Source: Siphonodentalium dalli
Taxonomy: Eukaryota; Mollusca; Scaphopoda; Gadilida; Siphonodentaliidae
Reading direction: 5' to 3'
DNA length: 64,000 nucleotides
NCBI GenBank assembly: GCA_032622095.1
Contig: CP136068.1
Location: 12,689,729-12,753,728 of the forward strand
In this document: positions 10,933-21,836 of the stretch, in pieces
Layout: the number at the start of each line of letters is the position of its first letter
Position numbering within the stretch: position 1 is the first letter of the stretch
The notes under the pieces: model-generated
The model's input: only the letters and a program-made list of their open reading frames with translations
What the model was told of the DNA's origin: nothing
Databases searched by the model: none
Made by a program: the position numbers and the translations under genes

Positions 10933-11552
10933 CCCTTTCGGTGCCAAGGGCCGATCTCATCAGCCCTAATTTACGGTCTGTAAAATCGGCCCTAAAAAAT
11001 AAATGTTTTTTTTAAGATTTTTTTTATATCAATTAAATGCAGTGACTCTTGATGGTGAAATTGTTTTCATTACTTTATTGCCCGTAGATGCGCCCCAAAT
11101 CAAGTAGTAAATATTTACAGTTTAGCATTGTTCAAACAATGTTTTGGTGGAATTGTCGATTTGCTTCAAATTTTCAGCAATGTTAGTAGATTGCTACATT
11201 AATTCTTCCAGTTGGCATAGCAGCCGATTACTAACTTATCAGTTTCACGCACCCAAACAAGTACATAATATGTCTAATATTTGAGGTTAAAGAATATTTC
11301 TTTTCACAATGTGTACCTTTAACCCTTTCAGTGCCAAGTCCGATTTTTGTATCAACCCATATTTCCTTGATCATTTTTCAAATTTATTGATTATAATAAT
11401 GTGATACATTGATGGAAAGAGCTCTAAGATCTAAGAGCTCTAAAATCTAAGAGCTCTTTCCATCAATTTATTGCATTATTATAATCAATAAATTTGAAAA
11501 ATGATCAAGGAAATATGGGTTGATACAAAAATCGGACTTGGCACTGAAAGGG
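10933..11552. mobile_element. Family E copies 3 (partial) and 4
   Basis: A left end CCCTTTCGGTGCCAAGGGCC follows directly on the TTAA ending copy 2. A complete fourth copy runs 11323-11552 (CCCTTTCAGTGCCAAGTCC to its inverse, TTAA on both sides). The fourth copy is a long palindrome centred on AGAGCTCTAAGATCTAAGAG. The three copies are arranged head to tail over about 1 kb. Confidence 0.7.
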
Positions 11553-11902
11553 TTAAATAAAGCTAATTACATAGACCTTATTATGTGTATGGCATCATGC
11601 AATTTCCTCAATCTCTGGGTCTCCTATTGATAATTGGGGTTAAAAGAGGTGAGAAACTCATAGCAGTATACTGATAACTTAATCAATACCAATATGGGAA
11701 GCCTTATTGTTACCTGACTCCGTACTAGTCGTTTCATTTATCGACCAATACAATGTACAATGTAGTTCACCTGATTTGTCAGCCTATGTTAGGCAAAACA
11801 AAATCATATACGGCCAATCTACATGTATGTCACTACATCCCTGTCACTAACAGACTATAGTCATTTGTTGAACTTATTATTTGAACAATTTGTCAATGAG
11901 TA

Positions 11903-12086
11903 CAGTAATGCCCTAAATAATCAACCCCTTAATCACAGCAGAATTACAGGTAATTTTTCAGGATTTAGTCGGAAATATGGCTTGTTTCCATTCATAGGAA
12001 AGCTCTCAGTGAGAGCTTTCCGATGAATGGCAACAAGCCATATTTCTGACTAAATCCTGAAAAATTACCCATAATTCTGCTGTGGT
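11903..12086. mobile_element. Family A MITE, copy 6 (right end missing)
   Basis: Left end TA-CAGTAATGCCC. The palindrome is complete to TTCTGCTGTGGTT, and the terminal 25 bases are lost at the tandem junction. Confidence 0.8.
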
Positions 12087-12222
12087 TCACTTGATTTATC
12101 AGCCTATGCGAGGCAAAACAAAATCATATAAGAGCGATCTACATGTATGTCACCACATCCCTGTCTCTAAGAGAATATAGTCATTTGTTGAACTTATTAT
12201 CTGAACAACTTGTCAATGAGTA

Positions 12223-12435
12223 CAGTAATGCCCTAAATAATCAACTCCTTAACCACAGCAGAATTACAGGTAATTTTTCAGGATTTAGTCGGAAATATGG
12301 CTTGTTGCCATTCACCGGAAAGCTCTCAGTGAGAGCTTTCCGATGAATGGCAACAAGCCATATTTCTGACTAAATCCTGAAAAATTACCCATAATTCTGC
12401 TGTGGTTAAGGAGTCGATTATTTGGGGCATTACTG
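12223..12435. mobile_element. Family A MITE, copy 7
   Basis: Full foldback with TA on both ends and centre GAAAGCTCTCAGTGAGAGCT. Confidence 0.85.
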
Positions 12436-12603
12436 TAGTTCACCTGATTTATCAGCCTATGCTAGGCAAAACAAAATCATATACATGTATGGCCAATGTA
12501 CATGTACATGTATGTCGCCACATCCCTGTCTCTAAGAGACTATTGTCATTTGTTGAACCAATTATCTGAACAACTCGTCAATGAGTATTTAGTAAATAAA
12601 GGG

Positions 12604-13990
12604 TTTTAATATCAGTCAATAGAGATGTAAGATGAACCGTCTCCAGGAATAGATTTACATAAAACCAGCGACAATGATCCAGCTCCAGGTGTAGATTTAC
12701 ATAAAATCAAAGCAAATACGGTAGATTAATTTACAGAACAAATTACAGCTTTATTCAGACAAACCCACAACGTTGATCAAAATATGAATAATTTACTACG
12801 CAGGTCGAGTGGATTAACTGAGGCAACATATAGGTGCTTCCAAATGTCATCATCTGTTTGTTAACAAGAAACCACTATTCAACCATCCCCTTCAGTATTG
12901 ATTAAATTGCATTGAGTTCAAATATATGCAGACAAGGTACTCTTAATGCAGCCTGGAGTTAAAATGTATATATCTGGGTTTTTACCAGAGGGGCTGAGTG
13001 GTCCCCTCTGAAACATTCCCCTACCCAGAACACACATTAATGCCAATGTCACCTGTTTATCACCAGTAATAAATAAAATTTGCAAATGGTGTCCACTGAA
13101 GTGGACCATTTTATGGAAAATAATACTTTTGAACGAGACACACATCAAATTGTCATCAATAGTTATTCCTGTCAAGGCTTGTAATACATGTAGTGTGTCT
13201 GTCGTTTGCAGAATGAGGTCCCCATAGGATGAATTTAGTGACAGTATACCACACAGTGGGCTAGCATCACTAAATTCACCCTCTGGGGACATCATTCTGC
13301 TTATACTGGAGAGTGAAAATTGAAAAGAAAGAACTTTCATGTCTGGAGCTTAATTAGTACCAGAGGGTGAATTATTTTATGCTAGCCCGCTGTCACTAAT
13401 GATAATTGTCAAGAAAAAAAGGCAGATTTAAAAAAAAGTCCATGCGGCCGTCACGACGATTAATAAAAAATCACTAAACGGATTATCAGAACTAAAATCA
13501 CGCGAAATTTGTACAGTTTGCATGTACATGCAAAATTGCAAATCGACATTAGGAATCACCCGTTGTTATAAACTTGAAGATGCAACAACAGTCGCAGGGT
13601 AGCCTGATTATGTAGTGCTGGATGCTTCTTGGACAGATGATTCCATAGATGGGTCATTGTCCCAGATGCCTGCGATTTATACACCAGGTTGCATTCATCT
13701 CACGTGTAAGTCCCTGCACTACCTGCAGCGGTATCATGTTTAAAATAAACATGAATAATGACGACATTTTGTCCAGGGTCGAAGAACGCTCCGAAATTGA
13801 AAGTATCCCTTACCGAAATCATTAGCCATCTGTTAGCCATTCTTTAGCACTCGGAAGAGAAGGAATGATGGCTTACTGATGGCTAGCAGTTTTCAGAGGA
13901 TATGGATGGCTAATGCAAAATTTAGCCATCGAGGCTAGGTGATGGCTAGATGATGGCTTATTAGCCATCGCTTAGCCCTCCTATAGGCCG
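12604..13990. other. TMEM145-like intron 2 with a foldback repeat
   Basis: A 140-codon minus-strand frame (12918-13340) has no recognisable domain. It spans an inverted repeat (GCAGAATGAGGTCCCC near 13209, its partner near 13270-13300) that recurs near 25148-25230, so it is probably repeat sequence. 13820-14030 is dense in TTAGCCATC words leading into the 15-bp array. Confidence 0.5.
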
Positions 13991-14029
13991 AAATATTTAA
14001 ATGAGCTAAGCCATCGCTTAGCCCTCGAT

Positions 14030-14245
14030 GGATGGATGGCTAGTAGGCCGATGGCTAGTAGGCCGATGGCTAGTACACTACTGATGGCTTGTAAGCCGAT
14101 GGCTAGTAGGCCGATGGCTAGTAGGCCGATGGCTAGTAGGCCATCGATGGCTAGTAGGCCGATGGCTAATAGGCCGATGGCTAGTAAGCCGATGGCTAGT
14201 AGGCCGATGGCTAGTAGGCCGATGGCCAGTAAGCCATCGGATTGT
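14030..14245 (+). repeat. 15-bp minisatellite (GATGGCTAGTAGGCC)
   Basis: About 14 units of GATGGCTAGTAGGCC with variants. A multiple of three, it reads as MASRP repeats on the plus strand. There is no splice or start context, so coding is unlikely. Confidence 0.85.
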
Positions 14246-14589
14246 TAGCCCTGGACATTTAGTGATGGCTATATATGTTATATAACTTGCTTCAGGAGGA
14301 ATAACTCTTTGGAATCATCTATTTGAGAATGAATTATCTTTAAAATAATGTTATATCATAAAAATAATTTTTAACAACATATTTAACAATGTCCATTATT
14401 TTTGTTATCTTTTGCCAAGTTTTCATCATAAATAAAGTGGAAATGATTTGCAATTGTATCACTGGACACACGGACTGCATGGTATCTGGAATCATGCAAC
14501 ATCTTCACATTAGGCTGGGCCAGCCAAAGATTTCTTCAGATTTTTGTCAAAATTCAAAAGAAAATAGTCTGGTCAAGATAGATCTTTAA

Positions 14590-14774
14590 CCCTTCCAATA
14601 TGAGAACTATATATGCTGGTGCAGCATTAAAGAACCTGGTTCCAGCTGAATTCTCTTATATATGCGAGTTTCCCATCTATAGGGATCAAGCCTAGCATAT
14701 ATAAGAGAATTTACTGGCTAGAATTGCATTGGTACATGATTTTCAAAAAATTTCAAGAAGCTCCCATCGGAATG
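14590..14774. mobile_element. Family F TTAA MITE, copy
   Basis: It lies between TTAA at 14586 and 14775 and begins CCCTTCCAATATGAG. It contains CTCTTATATATGCGAG and its inverse around a CTATAGGGATC loop. Confidence 0.7.
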
Positions 14775-16154
14775 GTTAAATATGAATATGTTTTTTTTTT
14801 CAAGATGTTTAATGTGTCATATCATGCCCAATAAATTAGAAAATATAGTGCTGAGGATTGTACTTACCAATTTCCAGATTAATTTGTATATACATGTATC
14901 TTAGTGGCAGCAGGATATTTTCTCAGAATCTCAGGCAGAATGTTTGATAAACATGCGGATTTCTGAGAGTTATTTCACAACTTTTAAAATTAGCAGGCTC
15001 AGCTATCTTGAAGCCATTACAGTTCTAGTCCAATGAATCTCAACTAAAGAAATCACAAGTTTATAAGACTGCTAAGAACATAAGTGTAAAAAAACTGGAA
15101 CAACAAACTTCAATGAGCATGAGTGAATATAGACTAGCAGTTACAATTCAAATGTTGTTGAGTACAATAATCCCAGGATGCATTTATGCAGCCTCTATCT
15201 GGTTGGACCAACATATGGCAGCCATATGTCAGGTCTATGGCAGTCTTAGGAGAGAAGGTCTCCTAACCATTAATATGACTTTGGTGAAGGCTATAACATA
15301 TAAACTCCAAAACAAAACATCGCCAAAATGCAATTTTCGATGCCGGGAACACGTGTTGTGTAAATTCTCAGCTATACTACATAATGCATAATCTGAGACG
15401 GATAGACGGCGGATAACGCTGGCGGTTGCTCAGTCTCATAGCTATTATTATTCACGCGCTTTGTCGGTCCATCGGTGATCTCCAAGCTTTTGGCTACCAT
15501 GTTCAAAGCTAGAATTCAGGCGTTCAGAATTCTGTAGTCCTATAGTGGCTAATTGCTGGCTATACTTATATTTAATATATATAATCGTGATGTACAATAA
15601 GAATTATAAGGTGCATTCGTGCATATATACATCATTTTCTGTAATTAAATGGCACAAAAACAGCTAAGATCGATGTGTGAACTTGTCCGTAAACAGCCTA
15701 CTTTTCCATCAATGTATATTCGAAATTTCGAGTTGGCAATTTCGACTCGAATTCGAATCGAATTTGACTTTCGAATCGAATCTCGAATCGAATATCGAAT
15801 ATTCGCAGGACCCTAGTTAATTCATTATTGATACTCTCCATTAACAAAATTTCAGGTGTTGAAATCATTGTTATGTAAACAAAGTGATTTGTCAACAAAC
15901 ATCGCTAATCACATAGTAAGTTAAAATATTTAAGTCTATTAAAATATGATTTTCAGATATTTGTCAATGCTTTGACCTGTTTGCAATAATTTTGATTAAA
16001 CTTGGAATCTTGTTGAACTAATTCACAGGGGCTTAATTGCAATGTGCTCCGACACTGCCTCCCCCAACCCGCACTGTCATTATACATTGTATACATGTAT
16101 GTGCCATCCATATATACTAGTATGTACCGGTACTTGCTTAATGTCTTGGTAGTA
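14775..16154. other. TMEM145-like intron 2, mostly unremarkable
   Basis: A 92-codon plus frame at 15113-15391 has no motif. 15700-15815 is a TTCGAATCGAAT-rich repeat related to 9498-9960. Confidence 0.45.
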
Positions 16155-16336
16155 CAGTAATGTCCAAAGTATATGACCCTTTAACCACAGAAGAATTATG
16201 GGAAATATTTCAGGATTTAGTCGGAAATATGGCTTTTTGCCATTCATCGGAAAGCTCTCAATGATCTAAATCATGAACAAATTACCAATAATTCTGCTGT
16301 GGTTATATAAGGAGTTGATTATTTAGGGCATTACTG
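16155..16336. mobile_element. Family A MITE, copy 8 (diverged)
   Basis: TA-CAGTAATGTCC to GGGCATTACTG-TA. The right arm is shortened after AAAGCTCTCAATGA. Confidence 0.78.
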
Positions 16337-16684
16337 TATATACTAGAGATAAGGGGAACAATAGAATTTGTCTCTATTACATGTACATGTATACTACCAT
16401 GACATAAAGTAGGCGTGTATATAGGGACCGCACATAAACGCAGTGCAGGTGGCATGTTACATATACAAGCCACAGTGGACTAATTGGACTATAATCGGTA
16501 ATGCCACTGTAACAACTATAATGTTTACATAACAATTATTTTGACATGAGAAAACTTATTATTGGAGAGTTACATGCATTAATAATGAAAATAAGAATGA
16601 CTAGAAAGTTTATCTATTTTTACATAAACTTGCAGTAAGGAGGTGGAAGTTTTAGATGGACATTCATAGAAAACTACGTAATTG

Positions 16685-17486
16685 TTAAGCCAGTACACCA
16701 CAGTTCCGAAGGAATTTATGCTATATGAAGAACCACATCAAGCATATTATATAACAATAAAAATGTCAAAAAGATGACTTTAATCATAGTTTTAGAAGGG
16801 AAATTTTGGGAAGAGCGTTCTCAGAAAGTATACGAATTGAGTGGAAATGAATAACTTCCATAAAAAATACATGATCTGATCTGAGTAAAAGGCTGGCAAT
16901 TTAAATGAGTTCAATACTGATTCAAGAATCTCAAAAATATGTTAGGTGTATGCTGAAATTTTTTTTAACATCCATTTTGCAAGAATTCATATAAACCTTT
17001 GGGCTGTAATGAGTTATAGCCTCACTTTTAGGCTTTACATGTATGACCATGATAGCCAAATTCCCAGCTCACCAGCTATATCTAACACTTTGGCCTATTG
17101 TTGATTGCTCCCAGCTTGAGTGGACTGACCTGCATACCAACATTGGGCTAAGCTTCTTGATGTAACAGTTCATGGTATTTATGACTTCTCACAATTTTAT
17201 AGAACACACCTAACATAATGTTGAGATTCATGAAGCAGTATTGAACTCAATTAAATTGCCATATTCGAGCCATTTACAGGTTTAGATCATGAACTTTTTA
17301 TATCAGTTATTCATTTCTACTCAATTTTATACTGGTACTTGCTGAGAACGCTCTTCGAAAAATTTCCCTTCTAAAACTGTAATTATATACAGTCATATTT
17401 TTGACATTTGTATTGTTATATAATATGCTTGATGTGGATTATTTCAGATAGTGTAAATTCCTTCATATGGTGTACTGGCTTAACAA
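16685..17486. mobile_element. Large inverted-repeat element, about 0.8 kb
   Basis: The outer 150 bases at each end are inverted repeats. The left reads TTAAGCCAGTACACCA, and the right ends TGGTGTACTGGCTTAA. AGCATATTATATAACAATA and AGAACGCTCTTC also pair across. No coding frame lies inside. The interior near 17060-17140 resembles sequence at 56210-56280 and 62220-62280. Confidence 0.7.
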
Positions 17487-17490
17487 TTAA

Positions 17491-17917
17491 AGGTACTCAA
17501 TCCGATTCGATGGTCCCCATATCATCAGATTCCAACAACAACATAATTTTTTGAAATGCCACTTCAGTTATCAGAATCGAGTAATTGCACAAAAATAATG
17601 CTATCCACAGTCAACTATCTGCCCAAAATCTGTTATTTATCAACATTTTGTTCAAAGAAATTTGCCGGTTTGTTAAATATCTGACCAAAAAAAAGTCACT
17701 TGATTTTAGAGTTATCCATCTTCATCCGCAATTTGGTCTGAGACCGCCTTCTCGTCGACTGTTTACAGGGCCACTTGAAATTAATAGATTTCAAACATCG
17801 ATATCTGATCAATCTGAGCTTTGATGCCAGATGGGTTTCTCTACTCAAATTAAATATTTTTTACGCCCGAAGTCAAGGAAATAGTAATTTGCGAGCGTTA
17901 ATTCGGATTATGCATCT
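17491..17917. mobile_element. Family C TTAA MITE, copy 1
   Basis: It starts AGGTACTCAATCCGATTC after TTAA (17487) and ends before TTAA (17918). The second copy is at 46127-46567. It abuts the inverted-repeat element ending at 17486. Confidence 0.75.
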
Positions 17918-18373
17918 TTAAGTAGTTTTCTGTTTACATGTAGATCCATCTAAACTGTCCACCTCCTGACATACTAGAGTAGCTCAGGTGTAGAAACCCC
18001 TTTGAGTCCCTCTAACCAGAACACACATCCATGTTATTTAGGCCGTATTATTGGAAGCATGTTTACCCCAAGTGAACCACTGAGCAGTGAGTATCCAGTC
18101 GTTGAAGGGTTGCTATAAGTACAATTGTGTGGCGACTAAGTATACTTATATTCTTACTGAGTACATCGTTAATACTGTGAAGGCCATTAATAAGTGCCAC
18201 ACAATAACACATACGATTTCCATTCTATAGATCTGCAAATTGAAGAGTGCATTGTGCGTCAAACAGCAGAGTAAATACCAATAAAAGGCATTCTAATTAC
18301 CTGTCTGCAAAAGTTGTCGAACAATTATGGCACTTAAAAGGCATTTTTTAGACCTAGTTTGTAAGTAGATGTA

Positions 18374-18553
18374 CAGTAATGCCCTAAATAATCGACTCCT
18401 TAACCACAACATAATTATGGGTAATTTTTCAGGATTTAGGCGGAAATATGGCTTGTTGCTATTCATTGGAAAGCTCTCACTGAGAGCTTTCCGATGAATG
18501 GCAACAAGCCATATTTCCTGTGATTAAGGAGTCGATTATTTAGTGCATTACTG
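18374..18553. mobile_element. Family A MITE, copy 9
   Basis: TA-flanked CAGTAATGCCC to TGCATTACTG. The right arm has lost about 40 bases. Confidence 0.8.
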
Positions 18554-18691
18554 TATGTACATGTACAATACTTGCTGGAGTGAAAGTCAAATTTGGAAAT
18601 GGTCGTGGTGTACTGTACAACCAGTCTCTTTGAAAAGCCGATGTAAATCCTATATCGGATGTACATGTATGTTTCTAGAACTCTCTATTAA

Positions 18692-19080
18692 CCCTTTACC
18701 CAACAAAACGGCCAAAACCGGCCAAATAAAGCTTCAACAGCCTAAAATATCTTCGGTCTGTCTCAATAGAACCATACAAATATGGATATCATTGGAACCG
18801 GCTCATTGACCACATTGTCATGGTTACAGTTATGCCCTGTGCCAATGCATTCTCTTATATATGCGAGTCGACCATAGGTCGCCTCGCATATATAAGAGAA
18901 TGCATTGGCCTAAAAAAACACTTTTAACACTTTTTACTATTTTTTCTTACATTCTTTAACAATTTTATAATTTTTAATGTGTTAAGCCAATGCATTCTCT
19001 TATATATGCGAGGCGACCTATGGTCGACTCGCATATATAACAGAATGCATTGGCACAGGGCCCTTCTGTTGGGTAAAGGG
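18692..19080. mobile_element. Family D TTAA MITE, copy 2
   Basis: CCCTTTACCCAACA to its inverse between TTAA at 18688 and 19081, with two hairpin modules. It is nearly identical to copy 1 at 6963. Confidence 0.88.
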
Positions 19081-19593
19081 TTAAAATTAGGTTTGTATTG
19101 TAGGGATTCCTTCCATTTCATTTGAGAGTGGTGCATACAACATGGGATTTCATTGGTTTATGCCATAACAGATCACCTCACAGATCTGAGGTCAATGACG
19201 CATTGACAATTTTCCCATGCATTGCCAATGTTGATAACCAGACCACATACTAGTACTAGTAGTTGGCATAACATAGGCCCACACAAGAAGCAGAGGGCTG
19301 ATCCATTGTGCATGCGAGTACAGTTTGACGTCAGAGCTTGCTACATGTACATCATTTAATTTGGCATTACAAAGTTGGGCCAATGATTCTGTGCCAACTA
19401 TAGACATTGTACCAACCAAAACCAATCCAGCATATTTCATGGCATAGCTAGCGTTGCATATTGTGTCAGCAATGATTGTGTTTACGGAACATATAAAGTA
19501 CCAGTAGTTGATGTTCATGTATACATATACTGTGCCCATTGCAATGTATCGCATGTTCGTACGTACTAGTACCGTACCCTATGTAATGGACTG

Positions 19594-20434
19594 CCTGATG
19601 CCATGATGGTGGTTGAATTATAGTATTAACTTACATAAGGGTATTCAAATTCCCTCATACCCCCCTGATGACATGATGGTGGTTGAGCTCATATGGGTAT
19701 TCAAACTCCCTCATACCCCCCTGATGACATGATGGTGGTTGAGCACATATGGGTATTCAAATTCCCTCATACCCCCTGATGCCATGATGGTGGTTGAGCA
19801 CATATGGGTATTCAAATTCCCTCATACCCCCTGATGACATGATGGTGGTTGAGCACATATGGGTATTCAAATTCCCTCATACCCCCTGATGACATGATGG
19901 TGGTTGAGCATATATGGGTATTCAAATTCCCTCATACCCCCTGATGACATGATGGTGGTTGAGCATATATGGGTATTCAAATTCCCTCATACCCCCTGAT
20001 GACATGATGGTGGTTGAATTATAGTATTAACTTACATGTACACATGTACATATGGGTGTTCAAATTCCCTCATACCCCCTGATGCCATGATGGTGGTTGA
20101 GCACATATGGGTATTCAAATTCCCTCATACCCCCTGATGCCATGATGGTGGTTGAGCACATATGGGTATTCAAATTCCCTCATACCCCCTGATGCCATGA
20201 TGGTGGTTGAGCACATATGGGTATTCAAATTCCCTCATACCCCCTGATGGTGGTTGATTTATAGTATTAACTTACATATGGGTATTTAAATTCCCTCATA
20301 CCCCCTGATGACATGATGGTGGTTGATTCCCTCATACCCCCTGATGTCATGATGGTGGTTGAAGTATAGTATTAACTTACATATGGGTATTAACTTACAT
20401 ATGGGTATTAACTTACATATGGGTATTAACTTAC
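19594..20434 (-). repeat. 55-bp and 18-bp minisatellite made of exon 2 end and donor
   Basis: About 13 units of about 55 bp each contain, on the minus strand, the last bases of exon 2 (GAATTTGAATACCCATATG). Next to the exon, 20380-20434 is a tighter run of 18-bp units reading CCCATATGTAAGTTAATA, each with a GTAAGT donor. Further GTAAGTTAATACTA donors recur near 19625, 20030, 20270 and 20365. The array lies immediately downstream of the genuine exon 2 donor. Confidence 0.9.
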
Positions 20435-20509
20435 ATATGGGTATTCAAATTCGAAATTGAGTTGACCTTTTTTTGATAAGAAGCAGAATCTTGTTAGGAA
20501 TGTCCAGTC
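20435..20509 (-). CDS. TMEM145: TMEM145-like exon 2: luminal domain
   Basis: This 75-bp exon gives residues 34-58 in phase 0-0. It starts DWTFLTRFCFLS, which closely matches the family's first conserved luminal block, and ends in an aromatic-acidic stretch (FEFEYPY). The acceptor reads TATAATTTCAG and the donor is GTAAGT. Both flanks are minisatellites made from sequence at the exon's own edges. On the donor side the last exon bases plus GTAAGT are repeated. On the acceptor side the branch-point and pyrimidine region is repeated. The exon itself is intact with no stop. Confidence 0.9.
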
Positions 20510-21260
20510 CTGAAATTATAAGAAAAATAGTTACACGAGGATCCAAAATAGTTACACGAGGATCCAAAATAGTTACACGAGGATCCAAGAATAGTTACAC
20601 GAGGATCCAAGTATAAGAAAAATAGTTACACAAGGATCCAAGTATAAGAAAAATAGTTACACGAGGATCCAAGTATAAGAAAAATAGTTACACGAGGATC
20701 CAAGTATAAGAAAAATAGTTACACGAGGATCCAAGTATAAGAAAAATAGTTACATGAGGATCCAAGTATAAGAAAAATAGTTACATGAGGATCCAAGTAT
20801 AAGAAAAATAGTTACATGAGGATCCAAGTATAAGAAAAATAGTTACATGAGGATCCAAGTATAAGAAAAATAGTTACATGAGGATCCAAGAATACTAGTA
20901 TTATAAGAAAAATAGTTACACGAGGATCAAAGAATACTAGTATTATAAGAAAAATAGTTACACGAGGATCCAAGAATACTAGTATTATAAGAAAAATAGT
21001 TACACGAGGATCCAAGTATAAGAAAAATAGTTACATGAGGATCCAAGTATAAGAAAAATAGTTATACGAGGATCCAAGAATACTAGTATTATAAGAAAAA
21101 TAGTTACACGAGGATCAAAGAATACTAGTATTATAAGAAAAATAGTTACACGAGGATCCAAGAATACTAGTATTATAAGAAAAATAGTTACACGAGGATC
21201 CAAGAATACTAGTATTATAAGAAAAATAGCTACACGAAGATCCAAGAATACTAGTATTAT
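20510..21260 (-). repeat. 31/42-bp minisatellite of exon 2 branch-point and pyrimidine tract
   Basis: About 22 units of 31 bp (GGATCCTCGTGTAACTATTT and TTTCTTATACTT) or 42 bp (with an extra AATACTAGTATT) run up to the acceptor of exon 2. The unit's TGTAAC followed by a T-rich run is the sequence expected of a branch point and pyrimidine tract. The copy next to the exon alone has TTATAATTTCAG. Most units carry a BamHI-type GGATCC. Confidence 0.9.
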
Positions 21261-21393
21261 GGTTCACTATATTCATATCTGTGATTTACCGTGATTTTTC
21301 AAGTTATTATAAATGATAATTTAACGAGTAAATTATGTCACTTTAAATTAAATTATGTATTCATATTGTAATTTATGCATCATGGGTATAATG

Positions 21394-21745
21394 GAGGTAG
21401 TGGCCGAGTGGATAGTGTACTGGTCTCTCGTGCTAAAGGTCCGGGGATCGATTCCCGGTCGGGTTTTCTGACAAAAATCCAAACTTGGTCAGATTGTATG
21501 ACTGAAAAGTCTCATTCGTGATCATACAATATATATCCGAATACAAAACTGACTTCACTGCGACATCATGTCCAGGTACTAGTATGTTGTCGTGAGTGCG
21601 GTACGCTGTCAGATCAGGAGCCGACATAAATGGCTGACCCATGTACATGGGTGACTATGTGCATGTTAAAGAACCCGGCTGTAGGTTAGAGTAGCCCACC
21701 AAAGCACCGACCACAGTCGAGACCTGGACCCTGTCTGTAATTCTA
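21394..21745 (+). mobile_element. tRNA-headed SINE, plus strand
   Basis: The A box TGGCCGAGTGG (21401-21411) and B box GGATCGATTCC (21445-21455) are spaced as in a tRNA of Leu/Ser type, but the acceptor stem does not close. The body follows with GTGCATGTTAAAGAACCC near 21660, a motif of conserved-core SINEs in marine invertebrates. There is no poly-A tail. Confidence 0.75.
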
Positions 21746-21836
21746 TAGATAGTATTATTCGGATTTATGGTCAATCGATCAGAATCATCAGATGTTGATA
21801 ATGGAATATAATAATTACTACAGGTACAGTAATGGT

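Larger units (their letters stand above)
11764..12603. repeat. Tandem triplication of a 320-350 bp unit carrying family A MITEs
   Basis: Three units start at 11764, 12087 and 12437 with GTTCACCTGATTT-TCAGCC and share ACATGTATGTC-CACATCCCTGTC. The first two contain a family A MITE at GTCAATGAGTA. The third lacks it and reads GTCAATGAGTATTTAG, apparently the empty site. Confidence 0.8.

Noticed and set aside
12918-13340. 140-codon minus-strand frame as a gene
   Set aside because: It spans a foldback repeat with relatives near 25148 and has no family motif.
14036-14248. MASRP-repeat peptide gene
   Set aside because: A simple 15-bp minisatellite in an intron, with no coding context.
20812-21245. 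Hydrophobic repeat frames as a membrane protein
   Set aside because: They are translations of the 31/42-bp minisatellite.
8094-21260. CRISPR-like arrays
   Set aside because: Units are contiguous without spacers and are derived from adjacent eukaryotic splice sites.
21394-21470. Functional tRNA gene
   Set aside because: A and B boxes are present, but the acceptor stem does not pair and a SINE body follows.
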